A stretch of 64,000 bases of DNA from Parvularcula sp964219355 (GTDB lineage: Bacteria; Pseudomonadota; Alphaproteobacteria; Caulobacterales; Parvularculaceae), in contig CAXPOZ010000003.1 in the NCBI GenBank assembly GCA_964219355.1, forward strand, positions 554,091 to 618,090, read 5' to 3'. Every line of letters starts with the position of its first letter. The first letter of the stretch is position 1. The translations under genes were made by a program, and so were the position numbers. Shown one piece after another: positions 6,930-15,909 of the stretch. The notes beneath the pieces were generated by a model that had not been told where the DNA came from, did no database searches, and saw nothing but the letters and a program-made list of their open reading frames with translations.

Positions 6930-9440
6930 CTATTCCTTCGGATAAACGGTCATCGGTGCCGAGGCGAGTATTTTCACCCCGCCATGCAGGTAGCGCAGCT
7001 CATACTCGCCGGGATCTTTCGGCATACGGATATTCGTGGGACTGCCACTCGTGATATTGCCATAAGCGACATATTTTTTGACAGGCGAACCGGGTTCCGC
7101 AACGACAACATAGCTGCCGGGGCTTGGCTGCGGGCCGGTAAACACCACTGATGAGACTTCACCCGCGACGGCCCTTTCCGGTGGCGTGACTGTCGCACTT
7201 GCCGCCAAAACCTTCATCGGCTGGCTTGTCAGGACTTTCTTGTTCCCCTGCAGATAGCGCAGCTCATAATCGCCCTCTTCGAACGGCATACGGAGCAAAA
7301 GCGGACTGCCTTTGCTGACATAGGCATAGCCGACATAATCTCGAGCGGGCGAACCTGGTTCTGCAATCGTGATGTAATCGCCAGACCCCGCCTTGGGGCC
7401 AGTGAACGTGATCGACACATTTTCACCAGCGATTGCCTCTTCGACGGCAGTCAGCGTTGCTGTCGCAGCAACGACTGTGATCGGCTGGCTCGCAATCACT
7501 TTCTTACCGCCCTGAACATAGCGCAGCTCATACTCGCCTGCATCTAGCGGCATACGGAGCAACACCGGGCTGCCTTTGCTGACATAAGCATAGCCGAGAT
7601 ATTTCCCGGCCGGTGAGCCAGGTTCCGCAACGGTGATGTAATCACCGGATCCCGCTTCGGGGCCGGTGAAGGTGACGGAGACATCCTCACCCGATATCGC
7701 CTCACTTGCCGCAACGAGTGTGGCATCCGCGAGCCCGACCGTGATCGGCTGACGCGCCAGAACCTTTTTACCGCCCTGAATATAGCGCAGCTCATACTCG
7801 CCAGCTTCCAGCGGCATACGGAGCAGCACCGGGCTGCCTTTGCTGACATACGCATAGCCGAGATATTTCCCGGCGGGCGCATCAGGTTCTGCCACCGTGA
7901 TATAATCGCCGGATCCCGCCTCGGGGCCGGTAAAGGCGACAGATACGTCTTCACCGGCGATTGCCTCGCTTACGGCTTCGATCGTCGCTTCAGCGACCAC
8001 GACCGTGATCGGCTGGCGCGCCAAAACCTTTTTACCGCCCTGAATATAGCGCAGCTCATACTCGCCTGCTTCCAGCGGCATACGGAGCAAAACCGGGCTG
8101 CCTTTGCTGACATAGGCGTAGCCGAGATATTTCCCGGCTGGTGCGTCAGGTTTGGCGATGGTGATCCAGTCGCCGGACCCTGCCTCTGGGCCCGTAAAGG
8201 CGACGGAGACGTCTTCGCCTGCGATCGCTTCGCTCACCGCTTCGATCGTCGCCTCTGCAGGCAGAACCTTGTAATCGATACTGGCCAGCGTCCGGATCGG
8301 ACGACCGAGCGTATAGCGGATTTCGTAATCGCCCGGTTCGACCGGCAGGCGAAGCTCTGACGGATTGCCTTGCGACGCGTACCGATAAGAAAGGTAGCGG
8401 CCATTATCCGCCCCTTTCTGTGAAATGTTGATGTAATCGCCGCGACGATCAGGTCCGGTCCAGTGAACCAGAACATTGGTCCCCGCCATGCCTTCACCTT
8501 CGGGCTCGGCACGGACACTCGCCGTGACCTCGAAATTCAGCGCAATCGTCACGGTCTTGCCGGTATTCTGGGCGATCTTGACGCCATTCTGTTCGCCCTT
8601 CAGGCCATCAGAGGGACGCTCAACAACAACATCATAGGTACCCGGATCGATTTCGATATCGACGACGCCCTCGCCTTCGGACGAATAGACCTCATTGCCG
8701 TCGGCGTCGGTCACGGACCAGTTGAGCCCCTCCTCGATCACAAGCCCGCCTTCGAGCTCCGTTGCGCGCAGGCGTACCTTGGTGACGGTGACCACTTCGG
8801 GCTCCGTGACAACCGCCTCTTCAAGCGCCTCCCCCAGCTCGCCTGCATCGGCGGCGCTATAGAAAGTGCCGCCCGTATTCTCAGCCAGACATTTAAGCTG
8901 GGCCTGATCATTCTCTTCCGTGACGTCAAAGCCGATGACATTGACGGTGAAATCATAGCCGTTCTGCTCGAGTTCAGCCGCAGCGCCGCATGGGTCCGGA
9001 TCGCAGGTTTCGATCCCGTCACTGACGAGAATGACCGTCGCCTTGCGCTCTTGATATTCGAGGATATCTGCGGCCTGACGGATGGACTCAGCCATCGGCG
9101 TTTTGCCCTTTGGGCTGAGCTTCTGGACTTGCGCAGCGATTGCCTCATGCGCGCTGCCGATCTCGGCGAGCTGTTCGATATCCGTGCAGTCGCCTTCGCG
9201 GCGGTGGCCATAGGCCATCAGCCCAAGCTGGCGTTCTTCTGGCAGCTCGGCAAGGAGTTCTGCGAGCACGCTCTTGGCGATAGTGATCTTCGCCTCGCCT
9301 TCGATCTGGCCCCACATTGAGCCCGAGCCATCAAGAATGAGGATTGTCCGATCCTCGCTCGTATCCTGCGCAGCGGCAGGCATGGCAATGGCCAGAACGG
9401 CCGACAGAATGACGGAAATAAAGGCGATGAAAACTCGCAT
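6930..9440 (-). CDS. Secreted von Willebrand factor A protein with tandem Ig-like repeats
   Basis: The start at 9440 gives a clean signal peptide (MRVFIAFISVILSAVLAIA…AAAQ) and has GGGAGAG upstream; the frame extends further but without support. The mature N-terminus is a vWA domain with the MIDAS motif DGSGS (TILILDGSGSMWG) and later VILVSDGIETCDPDPC. A linker domain follows, then six ~88-residue modules. Each runs roughly …GEDVSVAFTGPEAGSGDYIT…, then YLGYAYVSKGSPVLLRMP, then GEYELRY.QGGKKVLA. The second to fourth modules are almost identical; the first and last are divergent. Such proteins are periplasmic or surface metal-dependent binding proteins. It lies 88 bp downstream of the RTX gene on the same strand, so the two may be co-transcribed. 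Ligand unknown. Confidence 0.85.
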   Translation of the reverse strand: MRVFIAFISVILSAVLAIAMPAAAQDTSEDRTILILDGSGSMWGQIEGEAKITIAKSVLAELLAELPEERQLGLMAYGHRREGDCTDIEQLAEIGSAHEAIAAQVQKLSPKGKTPMAESIRQAADILEYQERKATVILVSDGIETCDPDPCGAAAELEQNGYDFTVNVIGFDVTEENDQAQLKCLAENTGGTFYSAADAGELGEALEEAVVTEPEVVTVTKVRLRATELEGGLVIEEGLNWSVTDADGNEVYSSEGEGVVDIEIDPGTYDVVVERPSDGLKGEQNGVKIAQNTGKTVTIALNFEVTASVRAEPEGEGMAGTNVLVHWTGPDRRGDYINISQKGADNGRYLSYRYASQGNPSELRLPVEPGDYEIRYTLGRPIRTLASIDYKVLPAEATIEAVSEAIAGEDVSVAFTGPEAGSGDWITIAKPDAPAGKYLGYAYVSKGSPVLLRMPLEAGEYELRYIQGGKKVLARQPITVVVAEATIEAVSEAIAGEDVSVAFTGPEAGSGDYITVAEPDAPAGKYLGYAYVSKGSPVLLRMPLEAGEYELRYIQGGKKVLARQPITVGLADATLVAASEAISGEDVSVTFTGPEAGSGDYITVAEPGSPAGKYLGYAYVSKGSPVLLRMPLDAGEYELRYVQGGKKVIASQPITVVAATATLTAVEEAIAGENVSITFTGPKAGSGDYITIAEPGSPARDYVGYAYVSKGSPLLLRMPFEEGDYELRYLQGNKKVLTSQPMKVLAASATVTPPERAVAGEVSSVVFTGPQPSPGSYVVVAEPGSPVKKYVAYGNITSGSPTNIRMPKDPGEYELRYLHGGVKILASAPMTVYPKE
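6936..8255 (-). repeat. 264-bp tandem coding repeat (five clear units)
   Basis: The string TAGCGCAGCTCATACTCGCC (plus strand), or a near match, recurs at exact 264-bp steps starting near 6991, 7255, 7519, 7783 and 8047. Each unit encodes one 88-residue module of the vWA protein. Central units are nearly identical at the DNA level, pointing to recent expansion or gene conversion. A more divergent sixth module lies at the N-terminal side (to about 8510). Confidence 0.9.
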
Positions 9441-9528
9441 TGGGCTCTCCCTTCCCATTTTGACGGCCTTATTAACCATAACCGGGCGGAAGTGCGAGTC
9501 CTGCACGTTTTGGCGGTGAGAGCCTTGC

Positions 9529-11415
9529 TCAGCCCCCGATAAGAAGGTCGCCGCCATCCCCGCCGACAATCAAGTCATTGCCGATCCCGCCAATGAGAGT
9601 GTCAGCACCATTGCCGCCATAAAGCGAGTCATCACCTTCGCGTCCGTGAATGACGTCTGCAGCGTCATGACCAGATAACTCTTCATGTTCAGCAGAGCCG
9701 ATCATCGGGTCCTCAATAATCCGGGAATTGTCGAGCATCGCCCCTTCCGCAATTGTAATCAGGAGCCGATCGATTGGATCGAACGGAGACGAGCTGTCCT
9801 TCAGTCGAAAATTAAAGTCGGTGTACCCACCTGCGATATCAACATGGATCTGTTCATATGCGGATTGGCTCTGCAGCGTGACCGTTATCCGGATCACCCC
9901 GTTTCCAAGATCGATTTCATCAATGGAATGTGTGCCCTGTTGATTGGTAAAATAGAGTTCTATTGTCTCGCCAGGCTCGAAATCCGTCACAAGAGGAATG
10001 ACGCCTGCAGAGTGGCGTATTTCAAATCGATCCGTACCCTCACCGCCGACGAGATAATCAGCAGAATCATCCCCTCTCCGATACGTCCTGCTGACAGGAT
10101 CAAAACCGAATTGCCCCACAGCCCGCAACGTATCATTGCCGTCACCACCGAACAGGATATCAATTCCGGCATCCGTTATGAGAAAATCGTCACCGGCCCC
10201 TCCCCACAGGACATCGTCTTCTTCTGCTCTGCAGGTAGGCGGATAATTATAGAACACTTCCCCACCATAAAGAGTGTCATTCCCGGTACTGCCGAACAGG
10301 AGGTCACTCCCCTCTTCTCCAGACATTTCAGTCGCAACCAGCGCATAAAGCGCGTCATCCCCTAGACCACTGAACAGTCTTGACCCTTCGCCACTTTCAT
10401 TCGTCAGCGTGTCGTCACCTTCTCCGCCCTCGACGTAATCAGCACCGTCACCTGCGAAGATCATGTCATTGCCATACCCTCCGTATATGGTGTCATCGCC
10501 CAAGCCTCCTGAGAGCATGTCGTCATTTGAGCCGCCATTGATGACATCATTGCCCAACCCGCCATTGACGGTGTCTCGCCCTTCATTACCGTTGAGCGTG
10601 TCGGCGCCAAGATCGCCGACGACAAGATCATCACCAGCCATCGCGTAGACAATGTCATCCCCTAAACCGGCAAAGATCTCATTATCGACATCCATACCGA
10701 ATATGGTGTCATCAGCATCCGTTGCTTCAGTGATTTCGGTCACGACAAGGAACTTGGTTTCCGCGATGCTGGTTCTTCTGACGTCAATCGCAGCGACATC
10801 GCCCAGCGCATCAGAAAAAGTGATCCGTCTCGTGACTGTATAGTAGACAAGAACCTCATTGACGTATGTCGACATGCGCTCCGAGTATTCGAAGACTTTG
10901 TCGCCCTCATCAGTGAAGTAGACATTCCATTCTAGAGGCGACCTGAATCCATCTCCGAAAAAGTATGAATCCTGATCATCGTAGCCGGAAATCGTCAGAG
11001 CAAAAATCGAATCGACGCCAACCTCTGGTGTGACGAATGTCCATTCGATCTGATCTGCACCAGCGCCTGGGCTGACAAATTCATCCCCCCCAAAGAGGAC
11101 AAGGGTATCATCGCCATCGCCGCCGTAGAGATCATCGTTCCCCGCTTCAGCATATAGGATGTCGTCTCCATCGCCTCCCTCAAGCTGGTCATCTCCATCA
11201 CCGCCAGCCAGGATGTCATTGCCACCGCCGCCTAAAAGCGTGTCATCACCTTCGTCACCATAGAGCCGATCGTTGTCACTCCCGCCATTTAGCGAGTCCT
11301 TGCCACCGAGACCTCGCAGGGCATCATCCCCCCCGTGACCGAAGATAGTATCGTCATCATTGGTGCCATCGAAGAAATCGTTATTCTCGTCACCCTCGAA
11401 GAAGATGCCTTCCAT
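9529..11415 (-). CDS. RTX (hemolysin-type calcium-binding) protein
   Basis: From the ATG at 11415 (GAGG upstream) the product is 628 aa. It begins almost at once with nonapeptide RTX repeats (GGxGxDxLx pattern, e.g. GGDGDDQLEGG, GGAGDDFL). A non-repeat block follows, then a second large repeat array (LGADTLNGNEGRDTVNGG…). A third block containing FRLKDSSSPFDPIDRLL precedes a final array ending in GGDLLIGG. RTX arrays bind calcium after secretion, typically by a type I (ABC–MFP–TolC) system that reads an uncleaved C-terminal signal. No transporter genes or enzymatic domain are visible here. It stops right in an RTX repeat, without the usual hydrophobic C-terminal tail, so secretion competence is uncertain. 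Its neighbour downstream is the vWA protein, another likely Ca/Mg-dependent surface protein. Confidence 0.85.
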   Translation of the reverse strand: MEGIFFEGDENNDFFDGTNDDDTIFGHGGDDALRGLGGKDSLNGGSDNDRLYGDEGDDTLLGGGGNDILAGGDGDDQLEGGDGDDILYAEAGNDDLYGGDGDDTLVLFGGDEFVSPGAGADQIEWTFVTPEVGVDSIFALTISGYDDQDSYFFGDGFRSPLEWNVYFTDEGDKVFEYSERMSTYVNEVLVYYTVTRRITFSDALGDVAAIDVRRTSIAETKFLVVTEITEATDADDTIFGMDVDNEIFAGLGDDIVYAMAGDDLVVGDLGADTLNGNEGRDTVNGGLGNDVINGGSNDDMLSGGLGDDTIYGGYGNDMIFAGDGADYVEGGEGDDTLTNESGEGSRLFSGLGDDALYALVATEMSGEEGSDLLFGSTGNDTLYGGEVFYNYPPTCRAEEDDVLWGGAGDDFLITDAGIDILFGGDGNDTLRAVGQFGFDPVSRTYRRGDDSADYLVGGEGTDRFEIRHSAGVIPLVTDFEPGETIELYFTNQQGTHSIDEIDLGNGVIRITVTLQSQSAYEQIHVDIAGGYTDFNFRLKDSSSPFDPIDRLLITIAEGAMLDNSRIIEDPMIGSAEHEELSGHDAADVIHGREGDDSLYGGNGADTLIGGIGNDLIVGGDGGDLLIGG

Positions 11416-11700
11416 GATGCCCGCCTCGCTTGTCTGATCCTGTCTTGGCACAACCACCCAAAGGACCCAATAGAATTTCTTGCAACTATAGTGACACACT
11501 TCTCGTTCCACGAAGCTAAGTGAAGCTTTCCTGAAAACGAGAATTCCCTTGCTCTTCCCCGCTTTTTCCCTTATCCGCCGCGCCTTCAGGAAACCCGGTG
11601 TGACCAGCCTTACGCTCTTTGGCCCGTCACGCCTTCTTCCGAGGACCCCCATCCCATGCCGGGAGACAGGGTTTGCGGGATGAATGAAAGGAGAAGAGCG

Positions 11701-12366
11701 ATGTCAGACGCTTTTAAATTCGATTGTGAACTGCGCAAACGGGCAGGCACCGGCGGTAGCCGTGCTGTGCGCCGTGATGGCTGGGTCCCTGCTGTCCTTT
11801 ATGGCGGCGACAAAGAGCCGGTGAACATCAAGCTGCGTTACAATCAGGTCCTCAAGGCCTATCAGACCAACCGCCTGATCGACGTTCTGTCCATCATCAA
11901 TGTGAAAGACACCAACGAAGAGCAGCAGGTGATCGGCCGCGACATTCAGGTCGATCCGGTCAAAGACCTGCCGATGCATGTCGATCTGATGCGTGTCGAT
12001 GCGAAAACCCGCGTGACCGTTAACGTGCCGATGCACTTCCTCAACCAGGAAACCTGCCCGGGCCTCAAGGCTGGCGGCGTGCTCAACATTGTCCGTCACG
12101 AAGTCGAGGTCATTGCCTCCGCCACCGCCATCCCCGAAGCGCTTGAAGCAGACCTCAGCAGCTCGGAAGTTGGCGACACGATCCACATTTCGGCCGTCAC
12201 CCTGCCCAAGGGCGTTGAGCTGACCATCACCGACCGTGACTTCACTGTTGCGACCATCGCCGCCCCGTCGGCCATGCGCTCCAGCGAATCCGAAGAGGGT
12301 GAAGAAGAAACCCCCGAAACCGAGGTCATCAACGAGAAAAGTGATGACGGCGAAGGCGACGAATAA
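11701..12366 (+). CDS. rplY: 50S ribosomal protein L25/Ctc
   Basis: L25 of the CTC (two-domain) type binds 5S rRNA. The 221-aa protein has the N-terminal L25 domain (FDCELRKRAGTGGSRAVRRDGWVPAVLYG) and the C-terminal TL5/Ctc β-domain (VTVNVPMHFL…PGLKAGGVLNIV). It ends in an acidic tail rich in Glu and Asp. AAAGGAGAAG precedes the ATG at 11701. A strong intrinsic terminator follows, so it is transcribed apart from the antiporter downstream. It forms the start of the widespread rplY–pth–ychF neighbourhood. Confidence 0.93.
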   Translation: MSDAFKFDCELRKRAGTGGSRAVRRDGWVPAVLYGGDKEPVNIKLRYNQVLKAYQTNRLIDVLSIINVKDTNEEQQVIGRDIQVDPVKDLPMHVDLMRVDAKTRVTVNVPMHFLNQETCPGLKAGGVLNIVRHEVEVIASATAIPEALEADLSSSEVGDTIHISAVTLPKGVELTITDRDFTVATIAAPSAMRSSESEEGEEETPETEVINEKSDDGEGDE

Positions 12367-12394
12367 GCCTCTGTTTTCGGTAAAAATCCTAAGA

Positions 12395-12421
12395 AAAGCG
12401 GCCCTTCCGGCCGCTTTTTTT
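12395..12421 (+). terminator. Rho-independent terminator after rplY
   Basis: AAGCGGCC–CTTCC–GGCCGCTT forms an 8-bp stem, followed directly by a run of Ts. It lies about 30 bp after the rplY stop. Confidence 0.9.
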
Positions 12422-12532
12422 GTGCCCGACTGTCCCCTGAAAACCCCGCTTAGGCGGTCGTCACGGGAATTGCAGTGTGCTAGGCATTGAACTCGTGGGG
12501 AACGTGGGGTTCCTGTCGAAAGACGGGCATAA

Positions 12533-15136
12533 ATGAACGAGATTTGGGCCATAGTCTTTGGGCTGTCCGTGCTTCTCGCACTGGCAGTTCTCCTGCAACC
12601 CGTCGCCAAGACGCTGCGGCTGCCGCATACGGTGCTGCTCGCGCTGGTCGGGGTCGGGATCGCCTGGATCATTTCCTCTCTAGGTTTGGAGGCCGGTCAC
12701 GGCAGCGCCGTGGAACCCGGCGCGCTCGATCCCAATCTGGTGGGAGACGGGCATGAGCCTGTGCCCGCAGCTGGCCACGAGGAAAGCGGCGGCCATCATG
12801 GCGGGCCGATCTGGCAACAGGCCCTGCTCTCTCTGACCAGCCTGAATGTCACGGCGGACGTTATTCTCTTCATCTTCCTGCCCGCACTTGTTTTCGAGAG
12901 CTCGCTCAGCCTCGATCTGCGCAAGCTGCGCAAGGAACTGGGCGCAATCCTCTTCCTCGCTGTTTTCGGCGTCCTGATCTCGGCGACGATTGCAGGCTTC
13001 TCGCTCCAGCAATTCTCCGGCGCGGCGATTGTCACCTGTCTTCTGGTCGGGGCCATCGTCTCGGCAACGGACCCTGTCGCGGTCATCGCGCTTTTCAAGG
13101 ATCTGGGGGCGCCCAAAAGGCTGACCATCCTTGTTGAAGGCGAGAGCCTCTTTAATGACGCGACCGCCATCGTGGTTGCGACCATCTTCCTTGGCCTTCT
13201 GACCGCCAGCGCCGAGCCCAGCCTCACCGCCGCGACCATGGATTTCTTCATCGTCTTTGGGGGCGGCATTCTGGTCGGCATGATCATCGCGCGGCTTATG
13301 ATCGCCATCATGGAGCCGTTCCGGAACCATGCGATCTCGGTCGTCTCGCTGTCGCTGGTTCTGCCCTTCGTGGCTTTCGTCATTGCCGAGCATTTCCTGC
13401 ATGTCTCTGGCGTCATGGCCGCTGTCGTCGGCGGGCTTGCAATGGGCAGCCATGGACGCAAGATCATCCCGCCGCAGATCTTTGCCGAGATCGAGCATAG
13501 CTGGCACCAGATCGCCTTCTGGGCGACGGCGCTGATCTTCATCCTCGTCGGCATCGGCGTGCCCAGCATGCTGGGCGAGAGCTTCGGTGAGTATTTTGAT
13601 GACGCCGTCCTGCTCTTTGTCGTCGCGACCATTGCCCGGGCAATCATCATCTTTGGTTTCATACCGCTGCTCGTGCGGTTCAAGCTGGTGGCACCGGTCA
13701 GCCGTGCCTTTCAGGCGATCATGGTCTGGGGGGGGCTTCGCGGCGCGGTCTCACTGGCTCTTGCTCTCGTCGTCCTCGACTATCCGGGCATTGATTATGA
13801 CACGGCGCATTTCGTCGCCGTTCTCGTCACGGTCTTCGTCTTCGCGACCCTCATTCTTCAGGCGACCACCATCTCGACCCTGATGAAGATCCTCGGGCTC
13901 GGCAAGCTGTCCGCTTTCGATGAAACCTTGCGCGATCGCTCGCTCGTCTGGGCCAAGGCCAGTGTGCGTGATGAGCTGGAACATGTCGTTGCAGCGCAAG
14001 GCTCAGAGCCTGCGACGTTCGAAGACATCCTCGCGCAATATGAGCCCGCCGACGGGAGCAGCAGTAGCGCCGGCATCGGGGCCCAGACCTCGACCGCCGA
14101 GTGGGTGCAGGCTGGCCTCAACCTCGCCCTCGGGCAGGAACGGCAATTCTATCTTGAAGCCTATGGCGATGGCGCGGTCTCCGGCGCGCGGCTTCGCGAG
14201 CTGCTCGCCCGGATCGAGGAGTCGATCGAAGCCGTCCGTAGTGCGACGATCAATGATGACAATGATGTTGAGGGCCTGCGCGAGGCTCTGGGGCGGTTCT
14301 CGCAGCATTCTTCAAACCTCAAACGCGCAATTGCGGTGCAGCGCCGTACCGGGCTTGTCAGCCCGCTCGCCGATGCCATTTCCTTGCGTTTCGGCGTGAT
14401 GTCGGCGGCCCGCTCCGCCCTCAGCCGGCAGGCCGATGAGGGTCTTGGTGAGATCGCCGCCCTCCTGCCGCCCAGTGCCAGTGAGAAGTTCCGTGAGCTG
14501 TATGATTACCGCGTCGAGCTGATCGAACGCGCACATAAGGCGCTGTGGCTGCAATATCCTGAATTCGCTGCCGCCATTGACCGCCGCAATGTCGCGCGAA
14601 CCGGCCAGCGCCTTGAGGTGCAGGCCTATGACCGCCTGAAAGATAACGGCATGATCGGTCAGGAAGTCCATGGCGCTCTCCTTGCCTCGCTGGGTGACCG
14701 GGCGGGCCTGACCAAGCTGCCGCGCCTCGTCATCAAATATGATCCGCTAGAGCTCATCGGCAATGTGCCGCTGTTCGAGGGCATCACCGCCTCCGGCCGC
14801 CGCAAGATCGCCAAACAGCTCACGACCGTCTTTGTCCTGCCCGGTGAACAGATCATGGCTGCGGGCGATCCCGGCGATGCGATGTATTTCATCGCTGATG
14901 GCGTCGTCGAAATCGACCTGCCCGACGGCAATATCGTCGAGCTTGGCACGGGCAAGTTCTTTGGCGAGCTGGCGCTGATCAATGACGCGCCGCGCGTCGC
15001 GGATGTCTATTCAGAAGGCTTCTCGACCCTGCTGAAGCTGTCAAAGAAGGACTTCCAGCGCCTGATCGAGCGCAATCCGTCCCTCGGCGAAGCGATCCGC
15101 GAGGAAGCCCGCCGGCGGCAGGCCCAGAACGCCTGA
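12533..15136 (+). CDS. CPA1-family Na+(K+)/H+ antiporter with C-terminal cyclic-nucleotide-binding domain
   Basis: The N-terminal ~430 residues are a 12-ish-helix CPA1 exchanger. LFIFLPALVFESSLSLDL, the ion-site region GAIVSATDPVAVIALFKDLG, and EGESLFNDATAIV with the conserved ND pair are all present. A His/Gly-rich loop (GHEESGGHHGGP) follows the first helices. A long cytoplasmic linker of ~250 residues with helical character comes next. The last ~130 residues are a Crp-type cNMP-binding domain (VPLFEGITASGRRKIA, PGEQIMAAGDPGDAMYFIADG, GKFFGELALINDAPR). The FGELALINDAPR segment is the phosphate-binding cassette, so regulation by cAMP or cGMP is plausible. At 867 aa it is long for NhaP but usual for this fused architecture. 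It stands between rplY and pth, which are normally adjacent. Confidence 0.9.
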   Translation: MNEIWAIVFGLSVLLALAVLLQPVAKTLRLPHTVLLALVGVGIAWIISSLGLEAGHGSAVEPGALDPNLVGDGHEPVPAAGHEESGGHHGGPIWQQALLSLTSLNVTADVILFIFLPALVFESSLSLDLRKLRKELGAILFLAVFGVLISATIAGFSLQQFSGAAIVTCLLVGAIVSATDPVAVIALFKDLGAPKRLTILVEGESLFNDATAIVVATIFLGLLTASAEPSLTAATMDFFIVFGGGILVGMIIARLMIAIMEPFRNHAISVVSLSLVLPFVAFVIAEHFLHVSGVMAAVVGGLAMGSHGRKIIPPQIFAEIEHSWHQIAFWATALIFILVGIGVPSMLGESFGEYFDDAVLLFVVATIARAIIIFGFIPLLVRFKLVAPVSRAFQAIMVWGGLRGAVSLALALVVLDYPGIDYDTAHFVAVLVTVFVFATLILQATTISTLMKILGLGKLSAFDETLRDRSLVWAKASVRDELEHVVAAQGSEPATFEDILAQYEPADGSSSSAGIGAQTSTAEWVQAGLNLALGQERQFYLEAYGDGAVSGARLRELLARIEESIEAVRSATINDDNDVEGLREALGRFSQHSSNLKRAIAVQRRTGLVSPLADAISLRFGVMSAARSALSRQADEGLGEIAALLPPSASEKFRELYDYRVELIERAHKALWLQYPEFAAAIDRRNVARTGQRLEVQAYDRLKDNGMIGQEVHGALLASLGDRAGLTKLPRLVIKYDPLELIGNVPLFEGITASGRRKIAKQLTTVFVLPGEQIMAAGDPGDAMYFIADGVVEIDLPDGNIVELGTGKFFGELALINDAPRVADVYSEGFSTLLKLSKKDFQRLIERNPSLGEAIREEARRRQAQNA

Positions 15137-15193
15137 GCGACGACAGGCGCAACAGGGCTTTCAAGCCCCGGACGATTTGGCTATCCCCCGCCC

Positions 15194-15898
15194 ATGATTC
15201 TTCTTGTCGGCCTTGGCAATCCGGGCAGCAAATATGCCCGCAACCGTCACAATGCGGGGTTTCACGCGGTGGAGGCGATTGCCGACGCGCATGGCTTCAC
15301 CCCTGAGCGCAAGAAATTCCGGGGTCTCCTCCGTGAAGGGACGATCAAGGGGCAGAAGGTCATCACCCTGCGCCCCGGTACCTTCTATAACGAGGCAGGC
15401 AACGCCGTCGGCGCGGCGGCCAAATTCTACAAGATCCCGGTCGATGACATTGTCGTCTTCCATGACGAGATCGACCTCGCGCCGGGCAAGGTGCGGGTCA
15501 AAAAAGGCGGCGGGCTCGCCGGGAATAACGGCCTCAAATCAATCAACGCTCATATGGGCCCTGATTTCTGGCGGGTACGGATCGGTATTGGCCATCCGGG
15601 CCGCAAGGAAGCAGTGACCAACTGGGTGCTGGGGGATTTCTCCAAGGCCGAGCACGAAGCCTATTATGACGAGGTGATCGACCGGATGGGCAGCGCCATC
15701 CCCGCGCTCTTGTCCCTTGATGACACCGGCGCAGGGCGGTTCATGTCCGGCATCGCCCAACCGGGTGCGGCCGCAACTGAGAAGAAGCCTGCCGATAAAA
15801 AGGACGCCCCCGCCCCTTCTTCTGCCCCGGCCACCAAAGAGCCGGCTCAGAAGAAAAGCTCTCCATTCGACATCCTCAAGGCTCTGAAAAAGGACTGA
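15194..15898 (+). CDS. pth: Peptidyl-tRNA hydrolase
   Basis: This enzyme recycles tRNA by cleaving peptidyl-tRNA released from stalled ribosomes. The 234-aa protein has LLVGLGNPGSKYARNRHNAGF (catalytic His within RHNAGF), RPGTFYNEAG with the conserved Asn, VFHDEIDLAPGKVRVKKGGG with the catalytic Asp, and GNNGLKSI. The normal fold ends near residue 190. It is followed by a ~45-residue Ala/Pro/Lys-rich extension ending in a short predicted helix (SPFDILKALKKD), an extension I believe occurs in other alphaproteobacterial Pth proteins. It lies 57 bp after the antiporter stop. Confidence 0.95.
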   Translation: MILLVGLGNPGSKYARNRHNAGFHAVEAIADAHGFTPERKKFRGLLREGTIKGQKVITLRPGTFYNEAGNAVGAAAKFYKIPVDDIVVFHDEIDLAPGKVRVKKGGGLAGNNGLKSINAHMGPDFWRVRIGIGHPGRKEAVTNWVLGDFSKAEHEAYYDEVIDRMGSAIPALLSLDDTGAGRFMSGIAQPGAAATEKKPADKKDAPAPSSAPATKEPAQKKSSPFDILKALKKD

Positions 15899-15909
15899 GT
15901 GTCGCCACC

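Noticed and set aside
6936..8255. Regular repeats considered as a CRISPR-like array
   Set aside because: Units are 264 bp, coding, in frame and without unique spacers; they are protein module repeats.
8463..9320. 285-codon open frame on the plus strand opposite the vWA gene
   Set aside because: It is a reading shadow of the vWA domain coding region. The opposite strand has the MIDAS motif, signal peptide and Shine–Dalgarno; this frame has no recognisable domain.
9685..10365. 226-codon plus-strand frame opposite the RTX gene
   Set aside because: It is the complement of RTX coding sequence; repeat periodicity belongs to the minus-strand protein.
11704..12672. 322-codon open frame opposite rplY
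   Set aside because: It runs across the rplY terminator and the start of the antiporter gene. Composition is that of an antisense GC-rich frame and no family resemblance is seen.
12680..13683. Long minus-strand frames opposite the antiporter
   Set aside because: The peptides are Asp/Arg/Met-rich antisense products of transmembrane helices; the plus-strand gene explains the region fully.
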